In this document: piece by piece, positions 16,409-24,834 of the stretch
How the letters are laid out: each line of letters opens with the position of its first letter
How positions within the stretch are numbered: position 1 is the stretch's first letter
The notes under the pieces: generated by a model
Seen by the model: the letters and a program-made list of their open reading frames with translations, nothing else
The model's database searches: none
Told to the model about the DNA's origin: nothing
Source: Actinomycetes bacterium
GTDB taxonomy: Bacteria > Actinomycetota > Actinomycetes > Mycobacteriales > Pseudonocardiaceae
Direction of reading: 5' to 3'
NCBI GenBank assembly: GCA_021793175.1
Contig: JAJYTH010000016.1
Coordinates: 1 to 47,059 of the forward strand
DNA: 47,059 nucleotides
Translations under genes and position numbers: made by a program

Positions 16409-17800
16409 TCAGACGATCTTTTCGAGGTCGACGCCTTTGGTCTCCCTGCTCGTGGCCACCGCGACGAACGTGATCGCCATGGTGATGACCAGGTAGCCGA
16501 TGACCATGCCGACACCGAAGGAATCGACCAGCCAGACGGCGATGAACGGGGCCGGAGCCCCGGCGAAGATCGACGAGCCCTGGTACACCAGCGACGAGCC
16601 CGCGTAGCGGTAGCGGGTCGGGAACAGCTCGGTGATCCACGCGGCCTCGGGGCCGGCCAGCATGCCGTGGAAGAACGTGCCCACGCAGACACCGACCCAC
16701 AGCAGCGGCACGCTCTCGAACTGCACCAGCCAGAAGAACACCGGTGCCCAGGCGATCAGCACGCCGGACGGGACCATCATCGCGGTCTTCCGGCCGACCC
16801 GGTCGGACCACGCGCCGCCGCTGATCATGCCGAGGAACTGGAACACCGACCCGAAGGTCACCGCGAGCATCACGTCACCACGGTCGAACTCGAAGTACGT
16901 GGTGGCGTAGGCGATGACGAACGTCGTGTAGATGTAGAACGCGATGTTCTCGCCCAGTCGCTGGCCGAGGCCGTGCAGCACCTGGCGGGGGCGCCGCAGT
17001 GCGAGCACGATGCTGGACTTGTGTTCCTTGCCGGAAGCCGCCTTGTCGGCCTTGCCGCCCTTGCCGGTCTTGTCGCTCGCCTTCGCCGCCTGGGCCTGAG
17101 CCTCACGGAACACCGGCGATTCCTCGACGCCACGGCGGACCCAGAAACCGATGGCCAGCAGCGGGATGGCGATCAGGAACGCCACCCGCCAACCCCACGA
17201 CTCGAAGGCGGCCTCGGTGGTGGTCAGGGTCAGCACGGTGATGACCGCGGTGGCCAGCACGGTCCCGGCGGGAGCGCCCGCCTGCGGCCACGACGCCCAG
17301 AACCCGCGGCGTTTCGGTTCCCCGTACTCGCTCACCAACAACACGGCCGCACCGAACTCACCACCCAAAGCGAAGCCTTGGACCAGGCGAAGACCGACGA
17401 GCAGGAAGGTCGCCGTGATGCCGATGTCGGCGTACGTCGGCAGCAACCCGATGGCCGCGGTCGCCGTTCCGAGCATCAGGAACGTCACGACCAGCATGGG
17501 TTTGCGGCCGAACCGGTCACCGAGGTGACCGAACACGATCCCGCCGAGGGGGCGGGCGAAGAAGCCGAGGCCCTGGGTGGCCAGTGCCATCAGCAGGCTG
17601 GCGATACCGCTGTCGCTGGGGAAGAACAGCGGCCCGAGCACCGTGGCTGCCAGCACACCGTAGATGGCGAAGTCGTACCACTCCAGGACAGCTCCGGCCA
17701 TGCTGCCGGTCAGCACTCGCCTGAACATCCGTGGAGTCGTGCGCCCTCCGCCGTTGTTCCCAGCGGCGCCGGTGGGAATTGCGTCAACGGCTGATGCCAT
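16409..17800 (-). CDS. MHS-family (MFS) metabolite:proton symporter
   Basis: 463 residues from the ATG at 17800, preceded by GAAAGGAACC. Twelve hydrophobic segments are apparent, with the MFS loop signature GHLGDRFGRKPML between helices 2 and 3 and its partner SDRVGRKTAMM in the second half. AGAVLEWYDFAIYGVLAA at the N-terminus and the later GEFGAAVLLVSEYGEPKRRGFWAS are typical of the metabolite:H+ symporter subfamily, which imports dicarboxylates, shikimate, proline betaine or aromatic acids. The central cytoplasmic loop has a Lys/Gly/Ala-rich insert (about residues 238-262). It follows the P450 gene by 70 bp on the same strand, so uptake of the P450 substrate is plausible. Confidence 0.9.
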   Translation of the reverse strand: MASAVDAIPTGAAGNNGGGRTTPRMFRRVLTGSMAGAVLEWYDFAIYGVLAATVLGPLFFPSDSGIASLLMALATQGLGFFARPLGGIVFGHLGDRFGRKPMLVVTFLMLGTATAAIGLLPTYADIGITATFLLVGLRLVQGFALGGEFGAAVLLVSEYGEPKRRGFWASWPQAGAPAGTVLATAVITVLTLTTTEAAFESWGWRVAFLIAIPLLAIGFWVRRGVEESPVFREAQAQAAKASDKTGKGGKADKAASGKEHKSSIVLALRRPRQVLHGLGQRLGENIAFYIYTTFVIAYATTYFEFDRGDVMLAVTFGSVFQFLGMISGGAWSDRVGRKTAMMVPSGVLIAWAPVFFWLVQFESVPLLWVGVCVGTFFHGMLAGPEAAWITELFPTRYRYAGSSLVYQGSSIFAGAPAPFIAVWLVDSFGVGMVIGYLVITMAITFVAVATSRETKGVDLEKIV

Positions 17801-17870
17801 CGAGGTTCCTTTCACCTGTTGAGCGGGCCGCCCCTTCGCGGCCCGCGGTCCTAGGGAGATGAGCCGGCGA

Positions 17871-20237
17871 TCAGAGCTCGATCGTGATCGAGTCGCCGCA
17901 GGCACGGGAGCAGCACGTCATCATCTTGTTGTTGAGTGCGCGCTCCGATTTGGTGAGCACCTTGTCGCGGTGGTCGACCTCCCCTGTGGAGACGGTGACT
18001 TCGCAACTGCCGCACAGCCCTTCCTCGCAGTCGCTCAGCACGTCGATGTTGGCGGCGCGCAGGGCGTTGAGGACGGTTTGGTCAGCGGCGACCCGGACTG
18101 TGATTCCCGAGTCGGCCAGCTTGACGTCGAACGCGTGTTCCTTCTCGGGGTCGAGTTCGCCGAGATCGCTGGAGAAGTGTTCGACTCGCAGGGCTTCTTC
18201 GTCCCAGTGCTCGGTCGCGTCGTCCAGGGCGTCGAGCATCCGCTGCGGTCCGCACGCGTAGATCTGCGTGTCGTCCTGCGGGGTCTTCAGCAGTTCGGCG
18301 ATGTCGAGCCGGGTGCCTTCGTCGGAGACGTGCAGCGTCAGTCGGTCGCCGTGGTCGCGGACGACCCGGTCGAGGAACGCCATCGCGCTGCGCGACGAGC
18401 CGCAGTAGTGGAACTCGTAGTCCTTGCCCTCGCGGCGGGCGTGGTCGGCCATCGTCAGGATCGGGGTGATGCCGATGCCTCCGGCGATGAAGATGTAGCG
18501 CTGTGTGTCCGGGTTCAGCTTGAAGTGGTTGCGCGGCCCACGGATGTGCAGCGTGTCGCCGACGGACAGTTTCTCGTGCACGTACCGGGAGCCGCCGCGG
18601 CTTTCGGGATCCTTCAGCACGGCGATCTGGTAGGACGACCGGTCGTCGGGGTCGCCGCACAGTGAGTACTGCCGCGACAGTTCGCCGAGTTCGATGTCCA
18701 CATGCGAACCGGGGGACCACTTGGGCAGCGGCCTGCCGTGCACGTCGGCGAGCGTGATCCGCACGATGTCGTCGGCCTCCGGCTCGATCCGCTGCACCGT
18801 CATCGTGCGGGTGATGGTGCGTTTGGACGGTTGGCCGATCTTGATCTTCAGTTGCCGGTCGAGGAGCTCAGGGTTCTTCCGCTCCGGGTTCTTCGCCGGG
18901 TTCCACTGCACCCACAGGCGCTCGGGGCCGCGGAAGGAGGTGTTGGGTAGGTAGGTGAACTCCTGATCCGGCACCAGTTCCATGTGCGGGATCCGCTTGG
19001 TGAGTTCCTCCAAAAAGATCTGGATCTCCATGCGGGCGAGGTTCTTGCCCATGCACTGGTGCGAGCCGTACCCGAAGCTCAGGTGGTCGCTGGCGTTCTC
19101 GCGGCGGATGTCGAGCTCGTCGGGGTTGTCGAAGAACCTCTCGTCGTGGTTGGCCGAGGTGTTGACGATCAGCAGCTTCGCGCCCTTGGGGATCTCGACG
19201 TCACCGATCTTGGTGTCCTTCGTGGCGACCCGCCGCCACGCGATGATCGAGCCGGCGAACCGCAGGCATTCCTCGACCGTGTTGGGGATCAGGCTCGGGT
19301 CGGCGCAGATCTCCTCCCACAGGGTGCGGTTCTCCAGCAGGAGTTTGATCGCGTTGGTGGCCGCGAGCGCGGTGGTCTCGTGCGCGGCGACGATGCCGGC
19401 CATCATCATCGAGTGCAGGTAGGAGTCGGTGATGATGTCGGGCATCTGCGGCTGTAGGCGGATGCCGTACTGCATCCAGCCGGGGCCGGAGGGGTCCTCG
19501 CGCATCTTCTCGAGCACCTTGCCCGCGTACTGCCAGAACTTGCCGACGTTCTCGGCGACGGCGACCTGCTCCTCCGGTGCGGGGCGACCCCAAGTGTTGA
19601 TGGTGTGTGCGACGGAGTACTTGCGCAGGGTCTCGTGGTCCTCCTCGGGCACACCGAGGAAGTGCAGGGCCACCGTCAGCGGGACCTCGTAGAGCATCTC
19701 GTCGACGAGTTCGGCCTCGCCTCTGTCGATGAAGCTGTCGACGCGCTCGCGGACCAGTTTGCGCACCATCGGCTCGTGCTGGGCCAGGTGCGGCGGGGTG
19801 AACGGTTCCATCAGCGCGCGGCGACGGGGCATGTGGGCGGGCTCGTCTTCGTTGACCAGCGTGCGGCCCATCGCGTAGTCGTACTTGGCGAGCACCGCGT
19901 TCGCCTCGTCGTTGAACGGGGTGATCTTCTCCAGCACGTTGGCGGGCGAGAACGTGATGTTGTCGCGGAAGACCGCCTTCACGTCCTCGTACCGCGTGAC
20001 CACCCAGTAGCCCAGCTTGGGGCTGTAGAACACCGGCTCCTCGTCACGGGACCAGCGCAGTGAGCCCGGAGGGTCCTCCTGGTAGGGCCCGGTGAACGGG
20101 TCGAAGGCCGCCGCGTTGGCCGACACGGGGCATCCCGTGGGGTCGAGGCGCGAGTGGTCGATGGGACATCCACTCGGGGATTCGGTGACCGCGGTGCCCT
20201 TTCCGTTGTTGATGGCAGACGCCGACTCCGCTCCCAT
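17871..20237 (-). CDS. Self-sufficient cytochrome P450 fused to reductase (CYP116B type)
   Basis: 788 residues from ATG 20237, with GGAGGG six bases upstream; a GTG at 20258 is the alternative. Domain order: P450 (about 1-440) with AAHETT in the I helix near 282, ECLR (ExxR) in the K helix, and the heme motif FGYGSHQCMG with Cys near 395; then an FMN/NADH reductase (RQYSLCG, GGIGITPILTM) at about 470-690; then a 2Fe-2S ferredoxin with CEEGLCGSC near 736 and a last Cys in MMTCCSRAC. This is the phthalate-dioxygenase-reductase fusion of P450RhF/CYP116B enzymes, soluble and needing only NAD(P)H and O2. The N-terminal tail has two Gly-Cys-Pro motifs. The substrate cannot be told from sequence; context suggests an aromatic compound. 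Confidence 0.95.
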   Translation of the reverse strand: MGAESASAINNGKGTAVTESPSGCPIDHSRLDPTGCPVSANAAAFDPFTGPYQEDPPGSLRWSRDEEPVFYSPKLGYWVVTRYEDVKAVFRDNITFSPANVLEKITPFNDEANAVLAKYDYAMGRTLVNEDEPAHMPRRRALMEPFTPPHLAQHEPMVRKLVRERVDSFIDRGEAELVDEMLYEVPLTVALHFLGVPEEDHETLRKYSVAHTINTWGRPAPEEQVAVAENVGKFWQYAGKVLEKMREDPSGPGWMQYGIRLQPQMPDIITDSYLHSMMMAGIVAAHETTALAATNAIKLLLENRTLWEEICADPSLIPNTVEECLRFAGSIIAWRRVATKDTKIGDVEIPKGAKLLIVNTSANHDERFFDNPDELDIRRENASDHLSFGYGSHQCMGKNLARMEIQIFLEELTKRIPHMELVPDQEFTYLPNTSFRGPERLWVQWNPAKNPERKNPELLDRQLKIKIGQPSKRTITRTMTVQRIEPEADDIVRITLADVHGRPLPKWSPGSHVDIELGELSRQYSLCGDPDDRSSYQIAVLKDPESRGGSRYVHEKLSVGDTLHIRGPRNHFKLNPDTQRYIFIAGGIGITPILTMADHARREGKDYEFHYCGSSRSAMAFLDRVVRDHGDRLTLHVSDEGTRLDIAELLKTPQDDTQIYACGPQRMLDALDDATEHWDEEALRVEHFSSDLGELDPEKEHAFDVKLADSGITVRVAADQTVLNALRAANIDVLSDCEEGLCGSCEVTVSTGEVDHRDKVLTKSERALNNKMMTCCSRACGDSITIEL

Positions 20238-20280
20238 GAGACTCCCTCCATACGCCACTGTGCAGGGGTTTTACTTTTAT

Positions 20281-20296
20281 CGAACACATGTGTTCG
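20281..20296. promoter_or_regulatory. Perfect 16-bp palindrome upstream of the P450 gene
   Basis: CGAACACATGTGTTCG is fully self-complementary and lies 44 bp before the P450 start, in a locally AT-rich stretch (TTTTAT to the left, TTTAAAGTTAA to the right). It is the likely operator for the P450-transporter transcription unit. The IclR gene directly upstream is the natural candidate for its binding protein, but no protein-site match can be shown from sequence alone. Confidence 0.65.
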
Positions 20297-20465
20297 TTTA
20301 AAGTTAATGAGGGGAGAGTAAGTGGGGTCACGACCCCGGTCAAGAGGTACTTTTCCGTGCAGGAATGACTACGCCGCGAAAGCGCTGTGGCCCGTGCTCA
20401 AGACGCACGGGGAAGCGGCGGCGCGGGAACGAGACGCGGGAACGAAAAAGTGCGGAAGTACCGGT

Positions 20466-21149
20466 TCAGCCGGTGATCAACTGGGCGAGTCTCTCCGAGG
20501 CCCGGACGACCTCGCGAGCCGCGCGATCGGTGTCGAGGCCCTCGATGGCCACGACACCCACGCTGCGCTCCAACGACGAACCGGGCGCGGCACCGCCCGG
20601 CACCCGGATGCCCGACGAGACGCCGACCGCGCCTCGATTGAGCTGGCCGAAGGTGACGCTGTAACCGTCCTTGCGGGCCCGTTTGACGAGGTCGGAGTCG
20701 TTGGGACGTTCCGGTCGCAGCGAGAGGATCGCGATGCCGGACGCGCCCTTGTCCAACGGGTGCCTGGTGCCGACCCGGTAGCCGACCCGCAGTACAGCTT
20801 CACTCGGCTCGGCCACCATGATCACCACACACGTGTCCGCCTCGGCCGCGGCGATGAACGCGGTCGCCCTGGTGCGCTCGGCCAGTTCCTGCAGGACCGG
20901 ATGCGCGCCGTGCATGAACTGGGGCTCGAACCGGGAGGCGAGCACGGCCGCGCCGACACCGAGCCGCAGTTTGCCGTCACCGGTGCGGGTGATCAGGGAA
21001 TGCGCCTCCAAGGTCGCCACGACGCGATAACAGATAGCACGGTGGATGCCCAGTTCGGTGGCCAACTCGGTCACCGAGATACCGGCCGGACTCTGCGAGA
21101 TGATGTCCAGCGCGCGCAGGCCTCGGTCAAGGGTTTGCAGGGTGCTCAT
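20466..21149 (-). CDS. IclR family transcriptional regulator
   Basis: 227 residues from ATG 21149, preceded by GAGGAACC. The N-terminal winged helix (LDRGLRALDIISQSPAGISVTEL, then HRAICYRVVATLEAHSLITR, residues about 5-60) is followed by the IclR effector domain, with GVGAAVLASRF linking the two and blocks such as GTRHPLDKGASGIAIL in the ligand pocket. IclR proteins form dimers or tetramers and often control aromatic or short-chain acid catabolism. It is transcribed in the same direction as the P450 and transporter genes but separated from them by 228 bp that include the palindrome at 20281. Confidence 0.9.
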   Translation of the reverse strand: MSTLQTLDRGLRALDIISQSPAGISVTELATELGIHRAICYRVVATLEAHSLITRTGDGKLRLGVGAAVLASRFEPQFMHGAHPVLQELAERTRATAFIAAAEADTCVVIMVAEPSEAVLRVGYRVGTRHPLDKGASGIAILSLRPERPNDSDLVKRARKDGYSVTFGQLNRGAVGVSSGIRVPGGAAPGSSLERSVGVVAIEGLDTDRAAREVVRASERLAQLITG

Positions 21150-21163
21150 CCGGTTCCTCGTCG

Positions 21164-21189
21164 TGTGCGTCGCAGCCGATGATCGCACA
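21164..21189. promoter_or_regulatory. Weak inverted repeat upstream of the IclR gene
   Basis: TGTGCG and CGCACA form six-base arms separated by 14 bases just upstream of the IclR start. Position suits an autoregulatory or promoter element, but the arms are short and the site does not resemble the palindrome before the P450, so this may be chance. Confidence 0.25.
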
Positions 21190-21256
21190 ATGACCTGAAC
21201 TGGGAGGATCGTGGTGGTGAGCAGGTCCGAAGCGCGCCCGGAGGGAGTCGACGGCT

Positions 21257-21382
21257 GTGGGAGGATCTGGGGACGCAGCTGATTCGGCTGTCGAGCGCGT
21301 CATCGCGATGTTCGGCGACGGATGGCTGTACTCGGTCGTGGTCCGCAGAGTCTGCGAACGCGAGAACGAACGGAGAGAGTAG
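21257..21382 (+). CDS. Possible small protein (41 aa) preceding the zinc-ribbon gene
   Basis: A GTG at 21257 opens a 41-codon frame whose TAG stop shares its last base with the GTG start of the next gene, so the two could be translationally coupled. The second half has codon use like real genes (many G/C third positions) and encodes VERVIAMFGDGWLYSVVVRR. No family is recognised and no strong ribosome binding site is seen. It could be a real leader-like gene, the remnant of a former gene at the junction with the catabolic block, or chance. Confidence 0.25.
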   Translation: MGGSGDAADSAVERVIAMFGDGWLYSVVVRRVCERENERRE

Positions 21383-22119
21383 TGAAGGCAGAACCCGCCG
21401 TGCAGCGCCAGTTGCTCGACCTCGCCGAGGTCGACGCCGAGCTGGCTCGGGTAGCACATCGTCGTCGCAACCTGCCCGAACTCACCGAGATCACCGAGGC
21501 CGAGAAGCAGCTGCGGGAGCGTCGTGACGCGCTGGTGGCCGCGCAGACGTCGGCCTCGGACCTCGAACGCGAGGTCGGTAAGCAGGAACGCGAGATCGAG
21601 TCGGTGCGAGCACGAGCCGAACGGGACCGCAAACTCATGGAGTCTGGATCGGTGTCGGCCAAGCAGCTCGCCGACCTGGAGCGCGAGTTGGAGACACTCG
21701 CGCGTAGGCAGACGGTGCTGGAGGACGACCAGCTGGAGTTGATGGAACGCAAGGAAGCCGTCGACGCCGACGTCCAGCGCACCGCCGCCGAGGTGGACAA
21801 GGCCGAGCAGGACCTGGCCGACGCGCAGCGCAGGCGGGACGAGGCGCTGGCCGACCTCGATGCCACGCAGGCCCGCCGGGAGTCCGACCGCGAGAACCTG
21901 CTGCCGAAGCTGCCGGAGAACCTGCTGGCCCTCTACGAGCGTGTCCGTGCCCACAAGGGCATCGGCGCGGCGCTGTTGAAGTCGCGGCGATGCGGTGCCT
22001 GCCAATTAGAACTCGACCGCAGCAGCATCGCCGAGATCAAGGCCGCACCCGACGACGAGGTCGTGCAGTGCGAGAACTGCGACGCGATCCTTGTGCGTAC
22101 GCCGGAGTCGGGGCTGTGA
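21382..22119 (+). CDS. C4-type zinc-ribbon, coiled-coil protein
   Basis: 245 residues from GTG 21382, with GGAGAGAG just upstream. A long alpha-helical coiled coil, rich in Glu, Arg, Leu and Ala, fills residues about 10-190. A C-terminal zinc ribbon follows, with CGAC near residue 207 and CENC near residue 231. It matches the conserved bacterial family (M. tuberculosis Rv2229c, H. pylori HP0958-type) usually encoded beside NIF3; members have been linked to nucleic acid binding, but the role in actinobacteria is not settled. It overlaps the RNase H fusion gene by 4 bp (GTGA). Confidence 0.92.
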   Translation: MKAEPAVQRQLLDLAEVDAELARVAHRRRNLPELTEITEAEKQLRERRDALVAAQTSASDLEREVGKQEREIESVRARAERDRKLMESGSVSAKQLADLERELETLARRQTVLEDDQLELMERKEAVDADVQRTAAEVDKAEQDLADAQRRRDEALADLDATQARRESDRENLLPKLPENLLALYERVRAHKGIGAALLKSRRCGACQLELDRSSIAEIKAAPDDEVVQCENCDAILVRTPESGL

Positions 22120-23264
22120 GCCGACCCGTCATCGTCGAGGCCGACGGCGGTTCTCGGGGTAATCCGGGGCCCGCGGGATACGGCGCGGTGGTGCGCGATC
22201 CCGACAGCGGGGAGGTGCTCGCCGAACGGCAGGCCGGTCTCGGCGTCGCCACCAACAACGCCGCCGAGTACCAGGGGCTCATCGCGGGTCTGGAGGCCGC
22301 CGCCGAGCTGGGAGCGTCCGCTGTGGAGGCACGGCTGGACTCGAAGCTCGTCGTGGAACAGATGAGCGGCCGCTGGAAGATCAAGAACGCGATGTTGCAG
22401 CCTCTGGCGCTGCGGGTGCGGGAACTGGCGAAGCAGTTCGAACGCGTCACCTACACCTGGGTGCCGAGAGCCCAGAACTCTCACGCCGACCGGCTGGCCA
22501 ACGAAGCCATGGACACCCAGGCCAACGGCGGCGGAACACCCGCGACGGCGTGGTCCACCGAAGCACGGGTGGACCAGCCGGGGGAAGGGACGCGGGAACC
22601 GGCGCAACAGCGGTCGCCGAGTCGGTGGACGGGCGCGCAAGGTACGCCCACACGACTGTTGTTGCTGCGCCACGGACAGACTCCGATGTCGGTGGACCGG
22701 CGCTACTCCGGGTTGGGCGACGTCACCCTGACCGAGTTGGGCACGCGACAGGCGGAGGCCGCCGCCAAGAGGATCGCGGCGCTGGAGGACCTCGGCGAGT
22801 CGGTGCACGTGGTGGCGTCACCGTTGATGCGGGCCACGCAGACGGCGCAGAAGGTGGCCGACGCACTCGGCGTGCGGGTGGAGACCCACCGCGAACTGCG
22901 GGAGACCGACTTCGGCGAGTGGGAAGGGCTCACCTTCACCGAGGCCGCGCAGCGCGACCCGGAACTGCATCGGCGTTGGCTGCGTAACACCTCCGTACGC
23001 CCGCCGGGCGGGGAGAGTTTCGACGAGGTGCACCGCAGGGTGCGCCGGGCCTGTAACGACGTGGTCGCCCGGTACGGCGGTGAGACCGTGGTGATCGTCA
23101 GCCACGTCACGCCGATCAAGTCGTTACTGCGGTACGCCCTCGACGTCGGCCCGTCGCTGCTGTATCGGCTGCATCTGGATCTGGCGTCGCTGTCGATCGC
23201 CGATCTCTACCCAGATGGCAACGCCTCCGTCCAGCTGATCAACGACACGTCGCATCTGAGCTGA
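22116..23264 (+). CDS. Bifunctional RNase H / histidine phosphatase (Rv2228c-like)
   Basis: 382 residues from GTG 22116. The N-terminal RNase HI domain (about 1-135) shows EADGGSRGNPGPAGYG at the start, TNNAAEYQGLIAGLEAA with the catalytic Glu, and the later DSKLVVEQMSG. A Pro/Thr/Gly-rich linker (about 140-175) leads to a phosphoglycerate mutase-like histidine phosphatase domain with LLLRHGQT, a conserved Arg near VASPLMRATQTA, and VIVSHVTP. The mycobacterial counterpart degrades RNA in RNA-DNA hybrids, and its phosphatase half has alpha-ribazole phosphatase activity (CobC-like). The fusion is conserved in actinobacteria. Confidence 0.95.
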   Translation: MSRPVIVEADGGSRGNPGPAGYGAVVRDPDSGEVLAERQAGLGVATNNAAEYQGLIAGLEAAAELGASAVEARLDSKLVVEQMSGRWKIKNAMLQPLALRVRELAKQFERVTYTWVPRAQNSHADRLANEAMDTQANGGGTPATAWSTEARVDQPGEGTREPAQQRSPSRWTGAQGTPTRLLLLRHGQTPMSVDRRYSGLGDVTLTELGTRQAEAAAKRIAALEDLGESVHVVASPLMRATQTAQKVADALGVRVETHRELRETDFGEWEGLTFTEAAQRDPELHRRWLRNTSVRPPGGESFDEVHRRVRRACNDVVARYGGETVVIVSHVTPIKSLLRYALDVGPSLLYRLHLDLASLSIADLYPDGNASVQLINDTSHLS

Positions 23265-23280
23265 GCCCGTGGCTGTCCTT

Positions 23281-23318
23281 GGCCGCCGTCCCGTCCAGCG
23301 GGCGGGAACACGGCGGCC
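23281..23318. terminator. Probable hairpin terminator after the RNase H fusion gene
   Basis: GGCCGCCGT and its exact reverse complement ACGGCGGCC bracket 20 bases that contain a second CCCG/CGGG pairing. It starts 17 bp after the stop codon and lacks a U-run. A hairpin here would separate the coding operon from rnpB. Confidence 0.55.
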
Positions 23319-23406
23319 GTGCCGGGGCGTTTGCCGTATCACAGGCGTACCACAGGCACGGCCACCGTCACCGGTGACAGCCATGAGGCCGCCGGCTTTT
23401 TCGGAG

Positions 23407-23412
23407 TATCCT
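23407..23412 (+). promoter_or_regulatory. Candidate -10 element of rnpB
   Basis: TATCCT lies seven bases before the first paired base of RNase P RNA, the right distance for a -10 hexamer. The -35 region at the expected distance is poor (TGAGGC), so the promoter assignment is tentative. Confidence 0.35.
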
Positions 23413-23418
23413 GTGTGT

Positions 23419-23834
23419 AGTGGACGAGTTGGCAGGGCGGCCGCGGCTGAGGACATCGTTTCGGTGCCTCCGGCCGAGGAAAGTCCGGACTCCACAGGGC
23501 AGGGTGGTTGCTAACAGCAACCCGGGGTGACCCGCGGGAAAGTGCCACAGAAAACAGACCGCCCGGCCGAGATCGGCCGGGTAAGGGTGAAACGGTGGTG
23601 TAAGAGACCACCAGCGCCTCGGGTGACCGGGGCGGCTCGGTAAACCCCACCCGGAGCAAGGCCAGAAGGGAGCTGTTCCAGCTCCTGCGCAGGCGTTTGA
23701 GGGCGGCCCGTCCGATGCCTGCGGGTAGGCCGCTTGAGCCTGTCGGCGACGGCAGGCCCAGATGGATGGTCGCCCAGCGCTTCGCCGTAAGGCGGGCGTG
23801 GACAGAATCCGGCTTACATGCCAACTCGTCCACT
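23419..23834 (+). ncRNA. rnpB: RNase P RNA, bacterial type A
   Basis: Ends were set by the P1 stem: AGTGGACGAGTTGG at 23419-23432 pairs exactly with CCAACTCGTCCACT at 23821-23834. In between are the universally conserved RNase P blocks: GAGGAAAGTCCGGACTCCACAG, the ACAGAAAACAGACCGCC segment, GGTAAGGGTGAAACGGTG, AGAGACCACCAGC, GGTAAACCCCACCCGGAGCAA and, near the 3' end, GACAGAATCCGGCTTACA. The length of about 416 nt is normal for actinobacteria. This RNA is the catalytic part of RNase P, which trims the 5' leader of tRNA precursors. Confidence 0.97.
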
Positions 23835-23973
23835 TCTTCCTCGACCGGGCGCGCGTTCGATGAGAGGCACGAGCGGCTCAGGCGGTCCCCAGGCCTTCTC
23901 CGCACCGGCCGAACAGGATGGTCGGGTTCCCGGTCTTTCCCGCCGTGCCCGCACGGGCCTAGTGTGTGGGTCC

Positions 23974-24834
23974 ATGGACCGTGCCGTTGCCTGCGAACTC
24001 GCCCTGCGTTGCCACAATGCTTTGGAGCCGCTGCATTCCTTCGTCTACTTCTCACCCGAGGTCGAGCGGGTCTTCGTCGACGCGGGGCTGGAGGACGGTC
24101 GCATGGCGTATCTCGCGAGTCGAGCAGCGCCGATGGGACCCGTGGGCGCGGGCGTGGTCACCGCGACGTTCTACAACTTCAACCCCCGGCTCGTGGCGCG
24201 CCACATTCCGAAGGCGTGGAGCCTGGTCGACCCGGCCGAGGTCGTCGAACTGCGGTTCCAGGCCGCCGAATCGGCGTTGCGGCGACTGCTCGGCGACGCC
24301 GCCGAGTCGCCGGAGCTGGCCGAACTCGCGGGCCTGGTGCGTGAGGCCGCCGAGAACTGCTCCCCGGAGGGGCGGGCACTGTTCGCTGCGCACGCCGATC
24401 TCGCCTGGCCCGACGGTCCCGTCGCCACGTTGTGGCACGGCGTCACTCTGTTGCGCGAGTTCCGCGGTGACGGACACATCGCCGCGCTCGTGGCCGAGGG
24501 ACTGTCCGGTCTGCAGGCCATCGTCACCCACACCGCCACCGGCAAGGGCTTCCGCGCCGACGTCGCCAGAAAGCTGCGCGGTTGGAGCGAACAGGAGTGG
24601 GCCGCCGCCGAGGACGCGCTGCGCGGTCAGGACCTCCTCGACGAGGAGGGCGCGCTCACCGACCGGGGGCGAGCCCAGCGCGACGCGATCGAGGAACGCA
24701 CCGACGAGGCCGCGTCGGGCCCGTATCGACTGCTCGGCAAGGACAAGGCCCGCCGCATCGTCGAACTCGCCAAGCCCCTGTCCCGCACCGTGCTCAAGGC
24801 CGGTGCGATCCCGCGGGACCTGTTCGCGCGGTAG
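23974..24834 (+). CDS. SCO6745-like conserved actinobacterial protein
   Basis: 286 residues from ATG 23974. The sequence resembles the actinobacterial SCO6745 family: RCHNALEPLHSFVYFSPEV near the N-terminus, a central YNFNPRLVARHIPKAW segment, VATLWHGVTLLREFRGDGHIAAL around residue 150-173, and a C-terminal winged-helix-like part with GWSEQEWAAAEDALRGQDLL and LTDRGRAQRDAIEERTDE. The C-terminal part looks like a MarR-type DNA-binding fold, but function has not been established. It lacks signal peptide and membrane segments. It stands alone after rnpB. Confidence 0.85.
   Translation: MDRAVACELALRCHNALEPLHSFVYFSPEVERVFVDAGLEDGRMAYLASRAAPMGPVGAGVVTATFYNFNPRLVARHIPKAWSLVDPAEVVELRFQAAESALRRLLGDAAESPELAELAGLVREAAENCSPEGRALFAAHADLAWPDGPVATLWHGVTLLREFRGDGHIAALVAEGLSGLQAIVTHTATGKGFRADVARKLRGWSEQEWAAAEDALRGQDLLDEEGALTDRGRAQRDAIEERTDEAASGPYRLLGKDKARRIVELAKPLSRTVLKAGAIPRDLFAR

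Noticed and set aside
20221..20258. GTG at 20258 as the P450 start
   Set aside because: ATG 20237 has GGAGGG at the right distance, and the seven extra residues match nothing conserved.
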